From Pseudomonadota bacterium (GTDB taxonomy: Bacteria; Pseudomonadota; Alphaproteobacteria; JACQOE01), in NCBI GenBank assembly GCA_016202695.1, contig JACQOE010000004.1, positions 1 through 61,321 on the forward strand: a DNA stretch of 61,321 bases, given 5' to 3'. The translations under genes were made by a program, and so were the position numbers. Position 1 is the first letter of the stretch. Every line of letters starts with the position of its first letter. A model generated the notes under the pieces. It worked only from the letters and a program-made list of their open reading frames with translations. It made no database searches and had not been told where the DNA came from. Below, piece after piece: positions 27,066 through 36,886 of this stretch.

Positions 27066-28862
27066 ATGACGGGCGTTTCCGATCCCTTCGGGCTGGAGCT
27101 CTTCAAGAGCGCGATCTTCTCGCTCGCCGACGAGATGGCCCTCACCATCCTCCGCACCACCTACTCGGGGGTGCTGAAGGACAACATGGACTACTCGACC
27201 GGCCTCTGCGACGCCGACGGCAATCTTATCGCCCAGGGGCTCACCATCCCCATGCACCTGGGGGCCATGCCGACCGCGCTGGCGGCGGTGCTGGCCCGCT
27301 TCGGCAACGACATCCGCGACGGCGACGTCTACATCCTCAACGATCCCTATGCCGGGGGGATGCACCTCCCCGACCTCTTCCTCTTCAAGCCGGTCTACGC
27401 CAATGGCGAGCGGATCGCCTTCGCCGCCACCGTCTGCCATCACACCGACATGGGCGGGCGGGTGGCGGGCTCGAACGCCGCCGACTCGACCGAGATCTAC
27501 CAGGAGGGGCTGCGCATCCCGCCGCTCAGGTACTACGAGGCGGGGGTGCGGAACGAGCCCGTGCACCGGATCATCGAGAAGAACGTGCGGGTGCCGGTGC
27601 GCGTGTTCGGCGACATCCGCGCCCAGCTCGCCGCCTGCCACACCGCCGAGGCCGCGCTCGCCGAGCTGGTCGGGCGGCTCGGCGCCGGGGCGGTCAGGGC
27701 CTGCATGGCCGAGGTGATCGCGTACTCGGAGCGCTACGCGCGCTCGGCGATCCGCGGCCTTCCCGACGGGGTGTTCGCCTTCGAGGACTGGATCGACGAC
27801 GACGGGGTCGAGTTCGGGCGGCCGATCCGCCTCAAGGTCACGTTCACGAAGCAGGGCGAGCGCCTCGCCGCCGACTGGAGCGGCAGCGCGGCCCAGGTGC
27901 GGGGGGCGATCAACAGCACGCTCTCCTGCACCAAGGCGGCCGTCTACTGCGCGGTGAAGTGCGTGCTCGCGGGCGACATCCCGGCCAACGAGGGCTTCTT
28001 CCGCACCATCGAGGTGGCGGCGCCCGAGGGCAGCATCGTCAACCCGGTGCTGCCGGCGGCCACGGCGGCGCGGGCGCTCACCACCTTCCGCCTGGTGGAC
28101 ACCTGCTTCGGCGCGCTCTCCCGGATGTGCCCGGAGCGGGTCTACGCGGCCTCCGACGGCGGCAACGTCGGGGTCGCGGTCGGCGGCTACTACCCGGACC
28201 GGAGCCCCTTCATCTATGTCGACTTCGCCTGCGGCGCCTGGGGCGGGAGGCCCTTCGCCGACGGGCTCGAGGGCAACACCAGCATCTTCGCCAACATCTC
28301 CTCCTCGTCGGTGGAGATCACCGAGGTCGAGCACCCGCTGCAATTCCTCGCTTACGAGTTCCTGCCCGACCGGGGTGGCGCGGGGCGGTTCCGGGGCGGC
28401 GCCCCCTTCCGCCGCGACTATCGCCTGACCGCCGACGAGGCGGTGCTGCAGATCCGCAACGACCGCCACATGTTCGCCCCCTACGGGCTCTGCGGGGGCA
28501 AGCCCGGCGGGCGCTCGCGGAACATCCTCAACCCGGGGCTAAAGGGCGGGGCGGAGATGACCGCCAAGGTGACGCGGACGATCCGCAAGGGCGACGTGTT
28601 CCGCTACGAGATGGCGGGCGCGGGCGGCTGGGGCGACCCCCTGGAGCGCGAGCCCGAGAAGGTGCTTCGCGACGTGCGGAACGGGTTCGTGAGCGCGGCC
28701 GCGGCCAGGGCCGACTACGGCGTGGTGATCCGCGGGGGTGCGCGCCCGGCGGTGGACGAGTCGGCGACCGCGGCCGAGCGGAAGCGCCTCAGGCGCGCGC
28801 GCGGCCGGCGGGGTCTCCCCTTCGTCGACCGGGGCGAGCTGCCGCGGGGGGCGAGGGGGTGA
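27066..28862 (+). CDS. Hydantoinase B/oxoprolinase-family protein (HyuB), second copy
   Basis: This 598-residue protein begins MTGVSDPFGLELFKSAIFSL after GGAGGT. HyuB signatures include DGDVYILNDPYAGGMHLPDL, CHHTDMGGRVAGS, DWSGSAAQVRGAINSTLS and GGNVGVAVGGYYPD. It is about 55 residues longer than the copy at 8103-9734 and only distantly similar to it, so they are not recent duplicates. No HyuA flanks it. The C-terminal 50 residues are Arg/Ala-rich. Substrate unknown. The stop is followed directly by the MITE-like element at 28930. Confidence 0.88.
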   Translation: MTGVSDPFGLELFKSAIFSLADEMALTILRTTYSGVLKDNMDYSTGLCDADGNLIAQGLTIPMHLGAMPTALAAVLARFGNDIRDGDVYILNDPYAGGMHLPDLFLFKPVYANGERIAFAATVCHHTDMGGRVAGSNAADSTEIYQEGLRIPPLRYYEAGVRNEPVHRIIEKNVRVPVRVFGDIRAQLAACHTAEAALAELVGRLGAGAVRACMAEVIAYSERYARSAIRGLPDGVFAFEDWIDDDGVEFGRPIRLKVTFTKQGERLAADWSGSAAQVRGAINSTLSCTKAAVYCAVKCVLAGDIPANEGFFRTIEVAAPEGSIVNPVLPAATAARALTTFRLVDTCFGALSRMCPERVYAASDGGNVGVAVGGYYPDRSPFIYVDFACGAWGGRPFADGLEGNTSIFANISSSSVEITEVEHPLQFLAYEFLPDRGGAGRFRGGAPFRRDYRLTADEAVLQIRNDRHMFAPYGLCGGKPGGRSRNILNPGLKGGAEMTAKVTRTIRKGDVFRYEMAGAGGWGDPLEREPEKVLRDVRNGFVSAAAARADYGVVIRGGARPAVDESATAAERKRLRRARGRRGLPFVDRGELPRGARG

Positions 28863-28929
28863 AAGTCGGCGGCGCGACTGATCCACGAGCGTGCGGGCCT
28901 CGCGGTCGACCCCGGCGCCGTCGGGTGCC

Positions 28930-29134
28930 TTAGAGCCTTTTCCTATCGGATTGAACCGGCTGCGTTGCGCGCGGGCGCCCGCCCCCGCGCAACCCCATGG
29001 GGCCGGGAGATTTTTCGCCGTGGGTTCGTCGAAGGGCTTGACCGTAGTCCCCGCTACGCTCTTCGCCCTATCTCCTGCCCACGTCGAAAAATCTCCTCGG
29101 CGCAGCGATTCAATCCGATAGGAAAAGGTTCTAA
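28930..29134. repeat. MITE-like element D with 26-bp terminal inverted repeats
   Basis: The arms 28930-28955 and 29109-29134 are inverted copies matching at 25 of 26 positions, and the match continues imperfectly inward for about another 10 bases. An inner imperfect pair (GGGAGATTTTTCG at 29006 and CGAAAAATCTCC near 29087) adds a second level. There is no coding frame. The size (205 bp), the long arms and the position just after a gene are typical of non-autonomous palindromic elements. The arms begin TTAGAGC, as in repeat C. The rest of the gap 28863-29282 shows nothing. Confidence 0.8.
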
Positions 29135-29282
29135 CAGAGCCGAGCCGGCGCGCTGTTGGCGCGAAACGACCGGGGGCGAATCCGCGCCCGCGGAAAATTC
29201 GCCCCCGGCACTCACGACGGGCGTGGACGCACCCCGCGCCCGGCGGCGGGCCGCTCGAACCGCCGGCCGGGCAGGAGCGTCA

Positions 29283-29633
29283 TTACTTCTCGATCAGCGA
29301 AATCCGCCTGGCGCACTCGTCGGCGATGTCACCGTTCGCCGATGTGCTGCCCGGCATGGTCGCCCACCCCTTGTCTTTCACGAAATCGCCTCGCTTCCAG
29401 GAGTCGATCGTCTTCAACTCCTTGAGCCACCGTTCCCGGTTTGCGTCCTGCGGGAACTGGGCGACGCAGATCGGCGCGAGGCTGTCGACAACGGCCCTTG
29501 CGGTCATCTGCGAGGCCGAGTCCCGGGCGGAGCCGCTGGTCACCACCCATCCGGCCGAGAACATGACGATGGGCAGCCCGATCGCGCCGACCACGGCGCC
29601 CCAAATGAACGGTCTGATTTCTTCCTTTTTCAT
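29283..29633 (-). CDS. Small membrane-anchored hypothetical protein
   Basis: This 116-residue protein begins MKKEEIRPFIWGAVVGAIGL, with one membrane helix at about residues 9-32 and a periplasmic part containing APICVAQFPQDANRERWLKE and ADECARRISLIEK. Two conserved-looking cysteines (CVAQF and DECAR) might pair. The family occurs widely as an unnamed protein in alphaproteobacteria, as far as I recall; the function is unknown. A strong AGGAGGGG precedes the ATG at 29633. Confidence 0.7.
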   Translation of the reverse strand: MKKEEIRPFIWGAVVGAIGLPIVMFSAGWVVTSGSARDSASQMTARAVVDSLAPICVAQFPQDANRERWLKELKTIDSWKRGDFVKDKGWATMPGSTSANGDIADECARRISLIEK

Positions 29634-29778
29634 ATTAAGCCCCTCCTATGTATTTATGGCGAAAGCACGAGGTCTTCCAGAGCATGTTTTTTTCTTAGTT
29701 GTACTCGGGGAATGGCTTGGAGGATACACGGCGAACGGCGCCGCCCACGCGCGCGGCGACCGCCGCAGGCCGAACCCT

Positions 29779-29870
29779 CTATCTTGAGATTTTTGGACCA
29801 TAGCATATTGATCTCAGACACGCAATATGGTTCTCTATGAAAATAGAGAGATGGATTGATAGCAAGAGGG
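29779..29870. other. AT-rich segment with several nested or alternative hairpins
   Basis: Visible pairs are CATATTG (29804-29810) with CAATATG (29823-29829), GAGAT (29786-29790) with ATCTC (29811-29815), and TCTCTAT (29832-29838) with ATAGAGA (29843-29849) around a GAAA tetraloop. CTATC (29779-29783) can also pair with GATAG (29858-29862). Some pairings exclude others, so the segment could switch between folds. It lies about 100 bases before the ribbon-helix-helix gene. It could be its 5' leader, an operator, or a remnant of a mobile element. The rest of 29634-29967 holds nothing that I recognise. Confidence 0.4.
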
Positions 29871-29967
29871 CGGGTATGGCCGCGGCCGCGGGGGAGCCCC
29901 GGGCCGGACCGGCAAGGGGGCGCGGGAGATAAGCGCGCCCATGGGTTTGGATTGAGGGGAACTCGAC

Positions 29968-30174
29968 ATGGAGCGGCAAGCGCCTGGAAGGCCGCAAAGG
30001 CTGAAGGGGCAGACGTTGCGGCTTCCCCCCGAGACGTGGTGGAAACTCAAATTGCTGGCGGCAACCCTGGACGCCACGCGCGGGACGCGGGTGACGCAGC
30101 ACGATCTGCTGCTGGAGGCCCTCAACGACCTGTTCCGCAAATACCGGAAGGCGCTCCCCGGGAACGGCCCTTGA
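29968..30174 (+). CDS. Ribbon-helix-helix DNA-binding protein
   Basis: The 68-residue protein starts MERQAPGRPQRLKGQTLRLP after GAGGGGAAC. The segment QTLRLPPETWWKLKLLAATL followed by TQHDLLLEALNDLFRKYRK fits a short ribbon-helix-helix regulator of the CopG/antitoxin-like type. There is no toxin gene next to it. It may regulate its own promoter region, which contains the hairpin-rich AT segment at 29779-29870. Confidence 0.65.
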   Translation: MERQAPGRPQRLKGQTLRLPPETWWKLKLLAATLDATRGTRVTQHDLLLEALNDLFRKYRKALPGNGP

Positions 30175-30401
30175 GGCCCGCCCCGGTCCGCTTGCCGGCG
30201 CGCCGTGGACGCCGAACGCGACCCCTGTCCCGGGCCGCGTTCCGACCGGGCCAATCGCGGCGCCGAACCGATCCTCGGCGGGACCCGCAGCCCCGGCGGC
30301 GGGGGCCGGCCTTCCGCCTCGCTCCCTCTCCCCCCATCCGCGGCCGGCGCGCTATATTCTTGGTGCCGGCGGTCAAAACTGCGTAAGGGGAGAACCGCAT
30401 C

Positions 30402-30566
30402 ATGCCGACCTACGTCTATCGCTGCGCGAAGTGCGGCGCCACGTTCAAGCGCGACGAGACCATCTCCGAGCACGAGGCGGCCAAGACCCGATGCCCGAAA
30501 TGCGGCGGCAAGAAGCTCGCCACCGTCCCCGGCCGGGTGTTCACCGTCACCTCGCGGAAGAGCTAG
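30402..30566 (+). CDS. FmdB-type zinc-ribbon protein, 54 residues
   Basis: This small protein reads MPTYVYRCAKCGATFKRDET followed by a second knuckle RCPKCGG. The two CxxC pairs (Cys8/Cys11 and Cys31/Cys34) form the zinc ribbon of the FmdB/putative-regulatory family, which is widespread and of uncertain role, probably nucleic-acid or protein binding. AAGGGGAGA precedes the ATG. A TATATT at 30353-30358 may be its -10 box, without a clear -35. The candidate small RNA begins about 135 bases after its stop on the same strand. Confidence 0.85.
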   Translation: MPTYVYRCAKCGATFKRDETISEHEAAKTRCPKCGGKKLATVPGRVFTVTSRKS

Positions 30567-30667
30567 CGGGCCCCGGCCGGTTCGGCCGAAGGCGGCGCGC
30601 CCCATCGGCCGGCGCCGGTATGCATGAGATATGCAGCGGGCGCAGGGCAGAGTTGTGGGTTAAGCCG

Positions 30668-30695
30668 TTGTGTGCGGAGGGGAATCGTTTATATT
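30668..30695 (+). promoter_or_regulatory. Candidate sigma-70 promoter of the 30.7-kb small RNA
   Basis: TTGTGT (30668-30673) and TATATT (30690-30695) are spaced by 16 bases. A start near 30702 would give a transcript of about 170 nt that ends at the terminator at 30845-30872. The -10 is good and the -35 is partial. Confidence 0.5.
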
Positions 30696-30701
30696 GCAAT
30701 G

Positions 30702-30872
30702 CAGCATGAAGTGCCGGAAACGGCGTCGTCGTGCAAGGGTTTCGCCGGGCCGCCGGCCCGGCCTCCGAGCTTCAGGTGCAAGGCCTGAAGATTAGGATCT
30801 TCGGATCCTTCGTCTCCCAGACGTGAAGCCTCCCTGTTACACTTACCGGGCCTTCGGGCCCGGTATTTTTTT
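30702..30872 (+). ncRNA. Candidate small regulatory RNA 1 (five tandem stem-loops)
   Basis: No supported gene lies between the FmdB stop (30566) and the ATG at 31128. In this stretch I find five successive hairpins on the plus strand: 30744-30751/30755-30762 (8 bp); 30770-30776/30784-30790 (7 bp); 30794-30799/30804-30809 (6 bp, TTCG loop); 30811-30815/30819-30823 (5 bp, CCC loop); and the terminator stem 30845-30852/30857-30864 (8 bp, TTCG loop) followed by T7. An unpaired linker with CCTCCC (30830-30835) could pair with Shine-Dalgarno sequences. A promoter-like pair precedes it. The last part shares a motif with the locus at 33506-33632. A short in-frame ATG at 30706 looks incidental. The 5' end is estimated from the promoter. 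Confidence 0.6.
30845..30872 (+). terminator. Strong rho-independent terminator of small RNA 1
   Basis: ACCGGGCC (30845-30852), TTCG loop, GGCCCGGT (30857-30864), then A and seven Ts (30866-30872). The UUCG-type tetraloop and full pairing make this one of the best terminators in the window. It would also stop read-through from the FmdB gene. Confidence 0.92.
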
Positions 30873-31081
30873 GTGCCGCGGCGTGGGAGCGCGGGGCCGG
30901 TGCGCGGCGCCGTGGGCGGCCTCGCCGCCGGCCCGCCGTTCTCGCGCGGGCGTCGGGCGCGCCGTTCGCGCCGCCGCCGGCACAGGGGTTTTCCCGGCCG
31001 GCCCCGAGCAGCCCGTGCGGAGGGTTCACGAGAAACCGTCCGCGCCGGCGCGGAAGGCGTGACAAGCGGCCGCGAATCTGA

Positions 31082-32704
<1,623 letters not shown>

Positions 32705-32750
32705 CCGCGTTCGCCCGCGCCGCTCCGGGCCCGGCCAAGAGGAGGACAGC

Positions 32751-33392
32751 ATGACCGCGACGCTCAAGGTGACGATCGACGCCTGGAAGAACGGAGCCCC
32801 GATCCCCGAGGAATACGCCTTCTGCGTCCCGGCCCACGAGGGCCGCGTGGGCATGGGCCGGAACCGCAGCCCCGCCATCCGCTGGTCGGGCGCGCCCGGC
32901 GGCACCAAGTCCTACGCCGTCGTCTGCCACGACCCGGACGTGCCCTCGAAGCCCGACGACGTGAACAAGGAGGGCCGCACTATCGCCAGGAGCCTGCCGC
33001 GGGTGACCTTCTATCACTGGGTGCTGGTCGACATCCCTGCCGCCCGCGGCGAGCTTCCCGCCGGCGCCGACTCGGACGGCATCACCGCCGGCGGCAAGGC
33101 GCCGGGCAAGGCCAAGCACGGGGTTCGCGGCGTCAACAACTACACCGACTGGTTCGCCGGCGATCCCAAGATGAAGGGCGATTACGGCGGATACGACGGC
33201 CCCTGCCCGCCGTGGAACGACGAGATCGTCCATCGCTACGTCTTCACCGTCTACGCCCTCGACGTGGCGAGCCTTGGGCTCAAGGGCTGCTTCGGCGGAC
33301 CCGAGGCGCTGAAGGCTATGGAGGGCCACATCCTCGCCAAGGGCGAGTGGATGGGGATCTACACCCTGAACCCGCGGCTGAGCGGCGGCTGA
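32751..33392 (+). CDS. YbhB/YbcL-type PEBP-family protein
   Basis: The 213-residue protein has the phosphatidylethanolamine-binding-like core: NRSPAIRWSGAPGGTKSYAV, CHDPDVPSKPDDVN, FYHWVLVDIPA, and the late YDGPCPPWNDEIVHRYVFTV, with the D-P-D and G-x-x-R/H-like ligand-binding residues of the Raf-kinase-inhibitor-like family. There is no signal peptide, so it should be cytoplasmic. The function in bacteria is unclear. AGAGGAGGACAG precedes the ATG, 46 bp after mreB, so they may be cotranscribed. The candidate small RNA 2 lies in its 3' region. Confidence 0.88.
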   Translation: MTATLKVTIDAWKNGAPIPEEYAFCVPAHEGRVGMGRNRSPAIRWSGAPGGTKSYAVVCHDPDVPSKPDDVNKEGRTIARSLPRVTFYHWVLVDIPAARGELPAGADSDGITAGGKAPGKAKHGVRGVNNYTDWFAGDPKMKGDYGGYDGPCPPWNDEIVHRYVFTVYALDVASLGLKGCFGGPEALKAMEGHILAKGEWMGIYTLNPRLSGG

Positions 33393-33505
33393 GAGCCGGT
33401 TCGGAAATTCGGATGGAGGCGGCGCCTTCGAATCGGCACAGCGGCGCCATATTCTTGCCCGATTCCTGCGTCATAGAAGGCGTCGCGGGCCGGAGACGAC
33501 GACCT

Positions 33506-33632
33506 CGGTCGGCCGGATCCGTCGGCCCGGTCCGCGCCCCCCTTATCCCCCTGCCGGCCGACCGACTTGATCCTGAACTCCCAAGCGTGAAGCAATACTC
33601 GCGACTCCAGCCCCCGCTGGAGTCGCTTCTTT
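33506..33632 (+). ncRNA. Candidate small regulatory RNA 2 (long stem, C-rich loop, shared motif)
   Basis: In the gene-free stretch 33393-33765, a perfect 11-bp inverted repeat (33506-33516 with 33554-33564) encloses a 37-nt loop with two C-runs (CCCCCC at about 33536 and CCCCC near 33547). Then come GATCCT (33569-33574), CTCCCA (33578-33583) and CGTGAAGC (33586-33593), and the terminator. The same three words occur in the same order with almost the same spacing at 30804-30829. No clear promoter is visible, so it could be processed from the 3' region of the PEBP-family mRNA. C-rich unpaired segments suggest binding to ribosome-binding sites of target mRNAs. The 5' boundary is uncertain. Confidence 0.5.
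33601..33632 (+). terminator. Rho-independent terminator after the PEBP-family gene / small RNA 2
   Basis: GCGACTCCAGC (33601-33611) and GCTGGAGTCGC (33616-33626) form a perfect 11-bp stem with a CCCC loop, followed by TTCTTT. It ends the mreB-PEBP transcription unit or the candidate small RNA. Confidence 0.9.
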
Positions 33633-33765
33633 GTCGGCGGTCGCGGCGCGCGCGGGCCGGCCGATTTGGCCAAGTCGGATCGGTGGGATATAGGATTGGC
33701 ATGCCGGGACCGTCCCTCGCGCCGGCGCAGGGGGTTCGGCGCGGGGCGAGAGGATCGGAGCGGTG

Positions 33766-34185
33766 ATGAGGCAGGTGCAGGAGTCTCTTTTCGTCGAGCC
33801 CCCCGCTCGGGGGCTTCACGAGTTCACCGCCGAGGTCGTCGCCTGGCTCTCCCGCCAGGGCATCCGCGTCGGGCTTCTCACCCTGTTCGTGCGCCACACC
33901 TCGGCCTCGCTCGTCATCCAGGAGAACGTCGATCCCGAGGTGCAGCGGGACATCGAGGCGTTCTTCGCCAAGCTCGTGCGCGAGGACCCGGCCCTCTACC
34001 GGCACAACGTCGAAGGCCCCGACGACATGCCTGCCCACATCAAGGGCGCGCTCACCGGGACCCAGCTCTCGATCCCGGTGCGCGACGGGCGGCTCCACCT
34101 CGGCCGCTACCAGGGCATCTTCCTCTTCGAGCACCGTACGCGACCGCGCCGGCGCGAGATCGCGCTCCACCTCATCGGCGAGTGA
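33766..34185 (+). CDS. YjbQ/UPF0047 family protein
   Basis: The 139-residue product begins MRQVQESLFVEPPARGLHEF and has the UPF0047 signatures LFVRHTSASLVIQENVDPEV, DDMPAHIKGALTGTQLSIPV, and GRYQGIFLFEHRTRPRRREI. The family is suspected to have thiamine-phosphate-synthase-like or metal-dependent activity, unproven. GTG at 33763 immediately precedes the ATG; either could start. GGAG lies at the right distance. It starts about 140 bp after the terminator, so it should have its own promoter. Confidence 0.9.
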   Translation: MRQVQESLFVEPPARGLHEFTAEVVAWLSRQGIRVGLLTLFVRHTSASLVIQENVDPEVQRDIEAFFAKLVREDPALYRHNVEGPDDMPAHIKGALTGTQLSIPVRDGRLHLGRYQGIFLFEHRTRPRRREIALHLIGE

Positions 34186-34229
34186 GCGCCCGCCGGGGCC
34201 GTGCAATCCCTTCCGTCGCGCGGGCGTCC

Positions 34230-35486
34230 TTAGAACCGGTCCGGCCGGTAGGGGGTCAGGTCGACCGCGGGCGCGCGCCCGCTCGCCAGGTCGGCGATCA
34301 GCCGGCCGCTGGTGGCGGCGAGGGTGAGCCCGAGGTGGCTGTGGCCGAAGGCGAAGAAGACGCGGGGGTAGCGGGGCGAGCGCCCGAGCACGGGAAGCGA
34401 GTCGGGGAGCGACGGGCGGAAGCCCATCCAGCGGCTCTGGCCGCCCTCCCTGAGCCCGGGAAAGAGGCGCCGGGCGCGGGCCAGCATCGCCTCCCAGCGG
34501 GCCGGATTGGGCGGCAGCCGCAGCCCGCCGAACTCGATCGTGCCGGCGAGCCTGAGCCCCTTCGCCATCGTCACGATCCCGAAGCCGCCGTCGCCGGAGC
34601 TCATCGAGGTGCGAAGGGTGATGCCGGGATCGGCGAGCATCACGTGATAGCCGCGCTCTGTGTCGAGCGGGACGCGGCTTCCGAGCTCGGCGGCGAGCGG
34701 GTGCGAGAAGGCGCCGGCGGCGATCACCACCGTGCCCGCGGCAAGGTCGCCGGCCGTGGTCAGCACCCGCTCGGGCCCGTTGGGGCCGAGGGCGAAACCG
34801 GTGGCGGCGGCGCGGACGAACGTCCCGCCGCGGTGCGTGAAGTCGGCGCAGAGGGTGCGCGAGAACTCGAGCGGATCGATGACCGAGGTCACGTCCGCAA
34901 CCAGCCGCGCGTATTTGACCGCCGGCCCGAGCGCGGGCTCGAGCTGGCGAATCTCGTCCGCGCCGAGCTCGGGAATGCGCGCGCCGCGCCGCTCGACCAG
35001 TCGGAAGATCCCGGCGCTGGCGCGGAAGGCGTCCCGGCTCTCGTAGATCGCGAGGTAGTTGCGCCGGACGACGAGGCGCTTCGCCGCCGCCGACTCGATC
35101 AGCGGGTCGAAGTCGTCGCGCGCCCGCCTAAGGAGTGCAGCGAGCGCGAGGGAGATCTCCTCCACCCGCCGCGGCCTGCTGGCGAGCAGGAGCCGGAGAA
35201 GCCACGGCGCGATCCGCGGCAGATACCCCCAGCGGATGGCGACCGCGGCCTGGGGATCGAGCAGCATCTTCGGCACCCGCGCGATCATCCCCGGCACCCC
35301 GAGCGGCGCCGCCAGCCACACCGCGAGGTGACCGGCGTTGCCCGACGAGGCGCCCTCGCCCGGCCCGCCGGGGTCGACGAGGGTGACCTCGAAGCCCGCC
35401 CGCTGCAGCGAGAGCGCGGTGCAGATGCCGACGATCCCGGCCCCGATCACGGTGGCCCGATCCGACCGGCTTCCCGCTCCGACCAT
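34230..35486 (-). CDS. FAD-dependent amino-acid oxidoreductase (DadA-like)
   Basis: This 418-residue DAO-fold protein has the dinucleotide-binding motif ATVIGAGIVGICTALSLQRA (Gly15, Gly17, Gly20), then EGASSGNAGH, a hallmark of D-amino-acid dehydrogenases, and near the end GFRPSLPDSLPVLGRSPRYP with FAFGHSHLGLTLAATSGRLI. It probably oxidises a D-amino acid, passing electrons to the respiratory chain. It is last in a minus-strand unit with a ThDP enzyme and an MFS transporter; the MFS stop at 35490 is 3 bp before its start, so it is co-translated. An amino-acid-derived substrate that is imported, oxidised to a 2-oxo acid and decarboxylated is a plausible inference. Confidence 0.88.
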   Translation of the reverse strand: MVGAGSRSDRATVIGAGIVGICTALSLQRAGFEVTLVDPGGPGEGASSGNAGHLAVWLAAPLGVPGMIARVPKMLLDPQAAVAIRWGYLPRIAPWLLRLLLASRPRRVEEISLALAALLRRARDDFDPLIESAAAKRLVVRRNYLAIYESRDAFRASAGIFRLVERRGARIPELGADEIRQLEPALGPAVKYARLVADVTSVIDPLEFSRTLCADFTHRGGTFVRAAATGFALGPNGPERVLTTAGDLAAGTVVIAAGAFSHPLAAELGSRVPLDTERGYHVMLADPGITLRTSMSSGDGGFGIVTMAKGLRLAGTIEFGGLRLPPNPARWEAMLARARRLFPGLREGGQSRWMGFRPSLPDSLPVLGRSPRYPRVFFAFGHSHLGLTLAATSGRLIADLASGRAPAVDLTPYRPDRF

Positions 35487-35489
35487 CCC

Positions 35490-36827
35490 TTACCCCCTCC
35501 CCTGTTTGCCCGCCGGGTCGGCCTGTCGCGCCGCGCGCCCGCGCCCTCCCAACCACCATCCCCGGCCGGGGCGCGGCTTCGCGTCCTCGATCGGCGCATA
35601 GACGAGAATCGCCCCGACCGTGAGCGCGGCGAGGAACGCGAACACCACCCGGTAGGCCGTCTCGGGCGCGACCGCCGCCTCGCCCTGGAGCGCGCCCACG
35701 ATCACGCCGCTCGCCGCCTGGACCACCGCCACCCCCAGCGACATCGCCAGGTTCACCGTGGTCATCGCCCGTCCCGCCAGGTGCTCCGGATAGAGCGCAC
35801 GGCAGTGGACCAGCACCCGCAAGCTGTACGAGCCGACGAGGGCAAAGAGGACGAGAAGGAGCGACGCCGCGGTCACGCCGGGCCGCGGCCAGGCGGCCAG
35901 GACCAGGAGCACGACGGCGCTGCCCAGGGCGCCGGCGATGACCAGGCCCTTGCGGGTGTTGAACAGCCGGTCGGCGTTGCCCCACAGCAGGAGGCCGCCG
36001 ACCGCGGTCAGGGCCGCCGCCAGGATCACGTTGCCGCGCTCGACGCCGGAGAGGCCGTGCACGTCGTTCAGGTACGGCCCCACCCAGAGCGAGAACACGG
36101 TGGCGAAGGTGGCGTAGCAGACCGACGAGATGACCAGCAGCCGGTGCATCCGCCGGTCGACGAGGAGCGCCCCGAGACCGGCGATCACCGCGCTCAGGCT
36201 CTCGCCCGGGGCGGCCTGGGGGCGCGCCCCGGGGGGCGAATCCCGCACCACGACGAGGACCAGCGTGCCGAACCCGACCATCAGCACGGCGATGGCGAAG
36301 AACGCCCCCCGCCAGCCGAGATAGGCGGCGGCGAGCGCCATCGGCGTCGCCGCCAGCAGGTTGCCGAGGTTGCCGAGGCTGGAGACCACGCTGGCGACGC
36401 TGCCGAAGCGCTCCGGCGGCGCCCAGCGCGCGCAGACCACGAACGCGCCCATGAAGATGGCGGCGCAGCCTATCCCCATCAGCGCCCGCGCCAGCGCCGC
36501 CTCGGCGAGCGAGCCGGCGGTGCCGAAGAGAATCACGCCCAGGATCGCGACCACGAAGAGCGCGGGCACGATCCGCCGCGGGCCGAAGCGGTCGAGGAGC
36601 ACCCCCGTCGGCACCTGGCTCAGCGCGTAGGCGAGGAAGAAGGCGCTGGTCATGACGCCCAGGCCCTCGGGCCCGATGCCGAGGTCTCGCGTGATCTCGG
36701 GCGCGATCACGGAATGCGAGGAGCGGAGCAGGTGGCTGAACGAGCCGGTGACGCCGAACGCCGCCACCATCAGGGCGAGCCGTCCGGCGGCCGCCCGTGG
36801 CGGCGGCGCAAGGCGCGGTTGCGCCAT
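35490..36827 (-). CDS. MFS transporter, paralogue of 13786-15102
   Basis: The 445-residue protein begins MAQPRLAPPPRAAAGRLALM after GGAGGC. It has 12 membrane helices, LRSSHSVIAPEITRDLGIGP, LSQVPTGVLLDRFGPRR and FSLWVGPYLNDVHGLSGVER in common with its paralogue 21 kb away. The C-terminal 25 residues are basic and glycine-rich. It lies between the ThDP enzyme (59-bp gap) and the DadA-like gene, and may move the substrate of that pathway across the membrane. Confidence 0.88.
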   Translation of the reverse strand: MAQPRLAPPPRAAAGRLALMVAAFGVTGSFSHLLRSSHSVIAPEITRDLGIGPEGLGVMTSAFFLAYALSQVPTGVLLDRFGPRRIVPALFVVAILGVILFGTAGSLAEAALARALMGIGCAAIFMGAFVVCARWAPPERFGSVASVVSSLGNLGNLLAATPMALAAAYLGWRGAFFAIAVLMVGFGTLVLVVVRDSPPGARPQAAPGESLSAVIAGLGALLVDRRMHRLLVISSVCYATFATVFSLWVGPYLNDVHGLSGVERGNVILAAALTAVGGLLLWGNADRLFNTRKGLVIAGALGSAVVLLVLAAWPRPGVTAASLLLVLFALVGSYSLRVLVHCRALYPEHLAGRAMTTVNLAMSLGVAVVQAASGVIVGALQGEAAVAPETAYRVVFAFLAALTVGAILVYAPIEDAKPRPGRGWWLGGRGRAARQADPAGKQGRG

Positions 36828-36886
36828 CGTGCCTCCGGCCGCTCTCTCGGTTCGCTGGGTCAAGGAGGGCGTCCCCCGCCCGGCGA

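Noticed and set aside
30706-30792. Short frame starting MKCRKRRRRARVSPGRRPGL as a peptide gene
   Set aside because: It has no ribosome-binding site at a normal distance and lies across the hairpins of the candidate RNA.
33427-33434. TTCGAATC resembling a tRNA T-loop
   Set aside because: The flanking bases form only a 3-bp stem, and no acceptor or anticodon arm can be placed around it.
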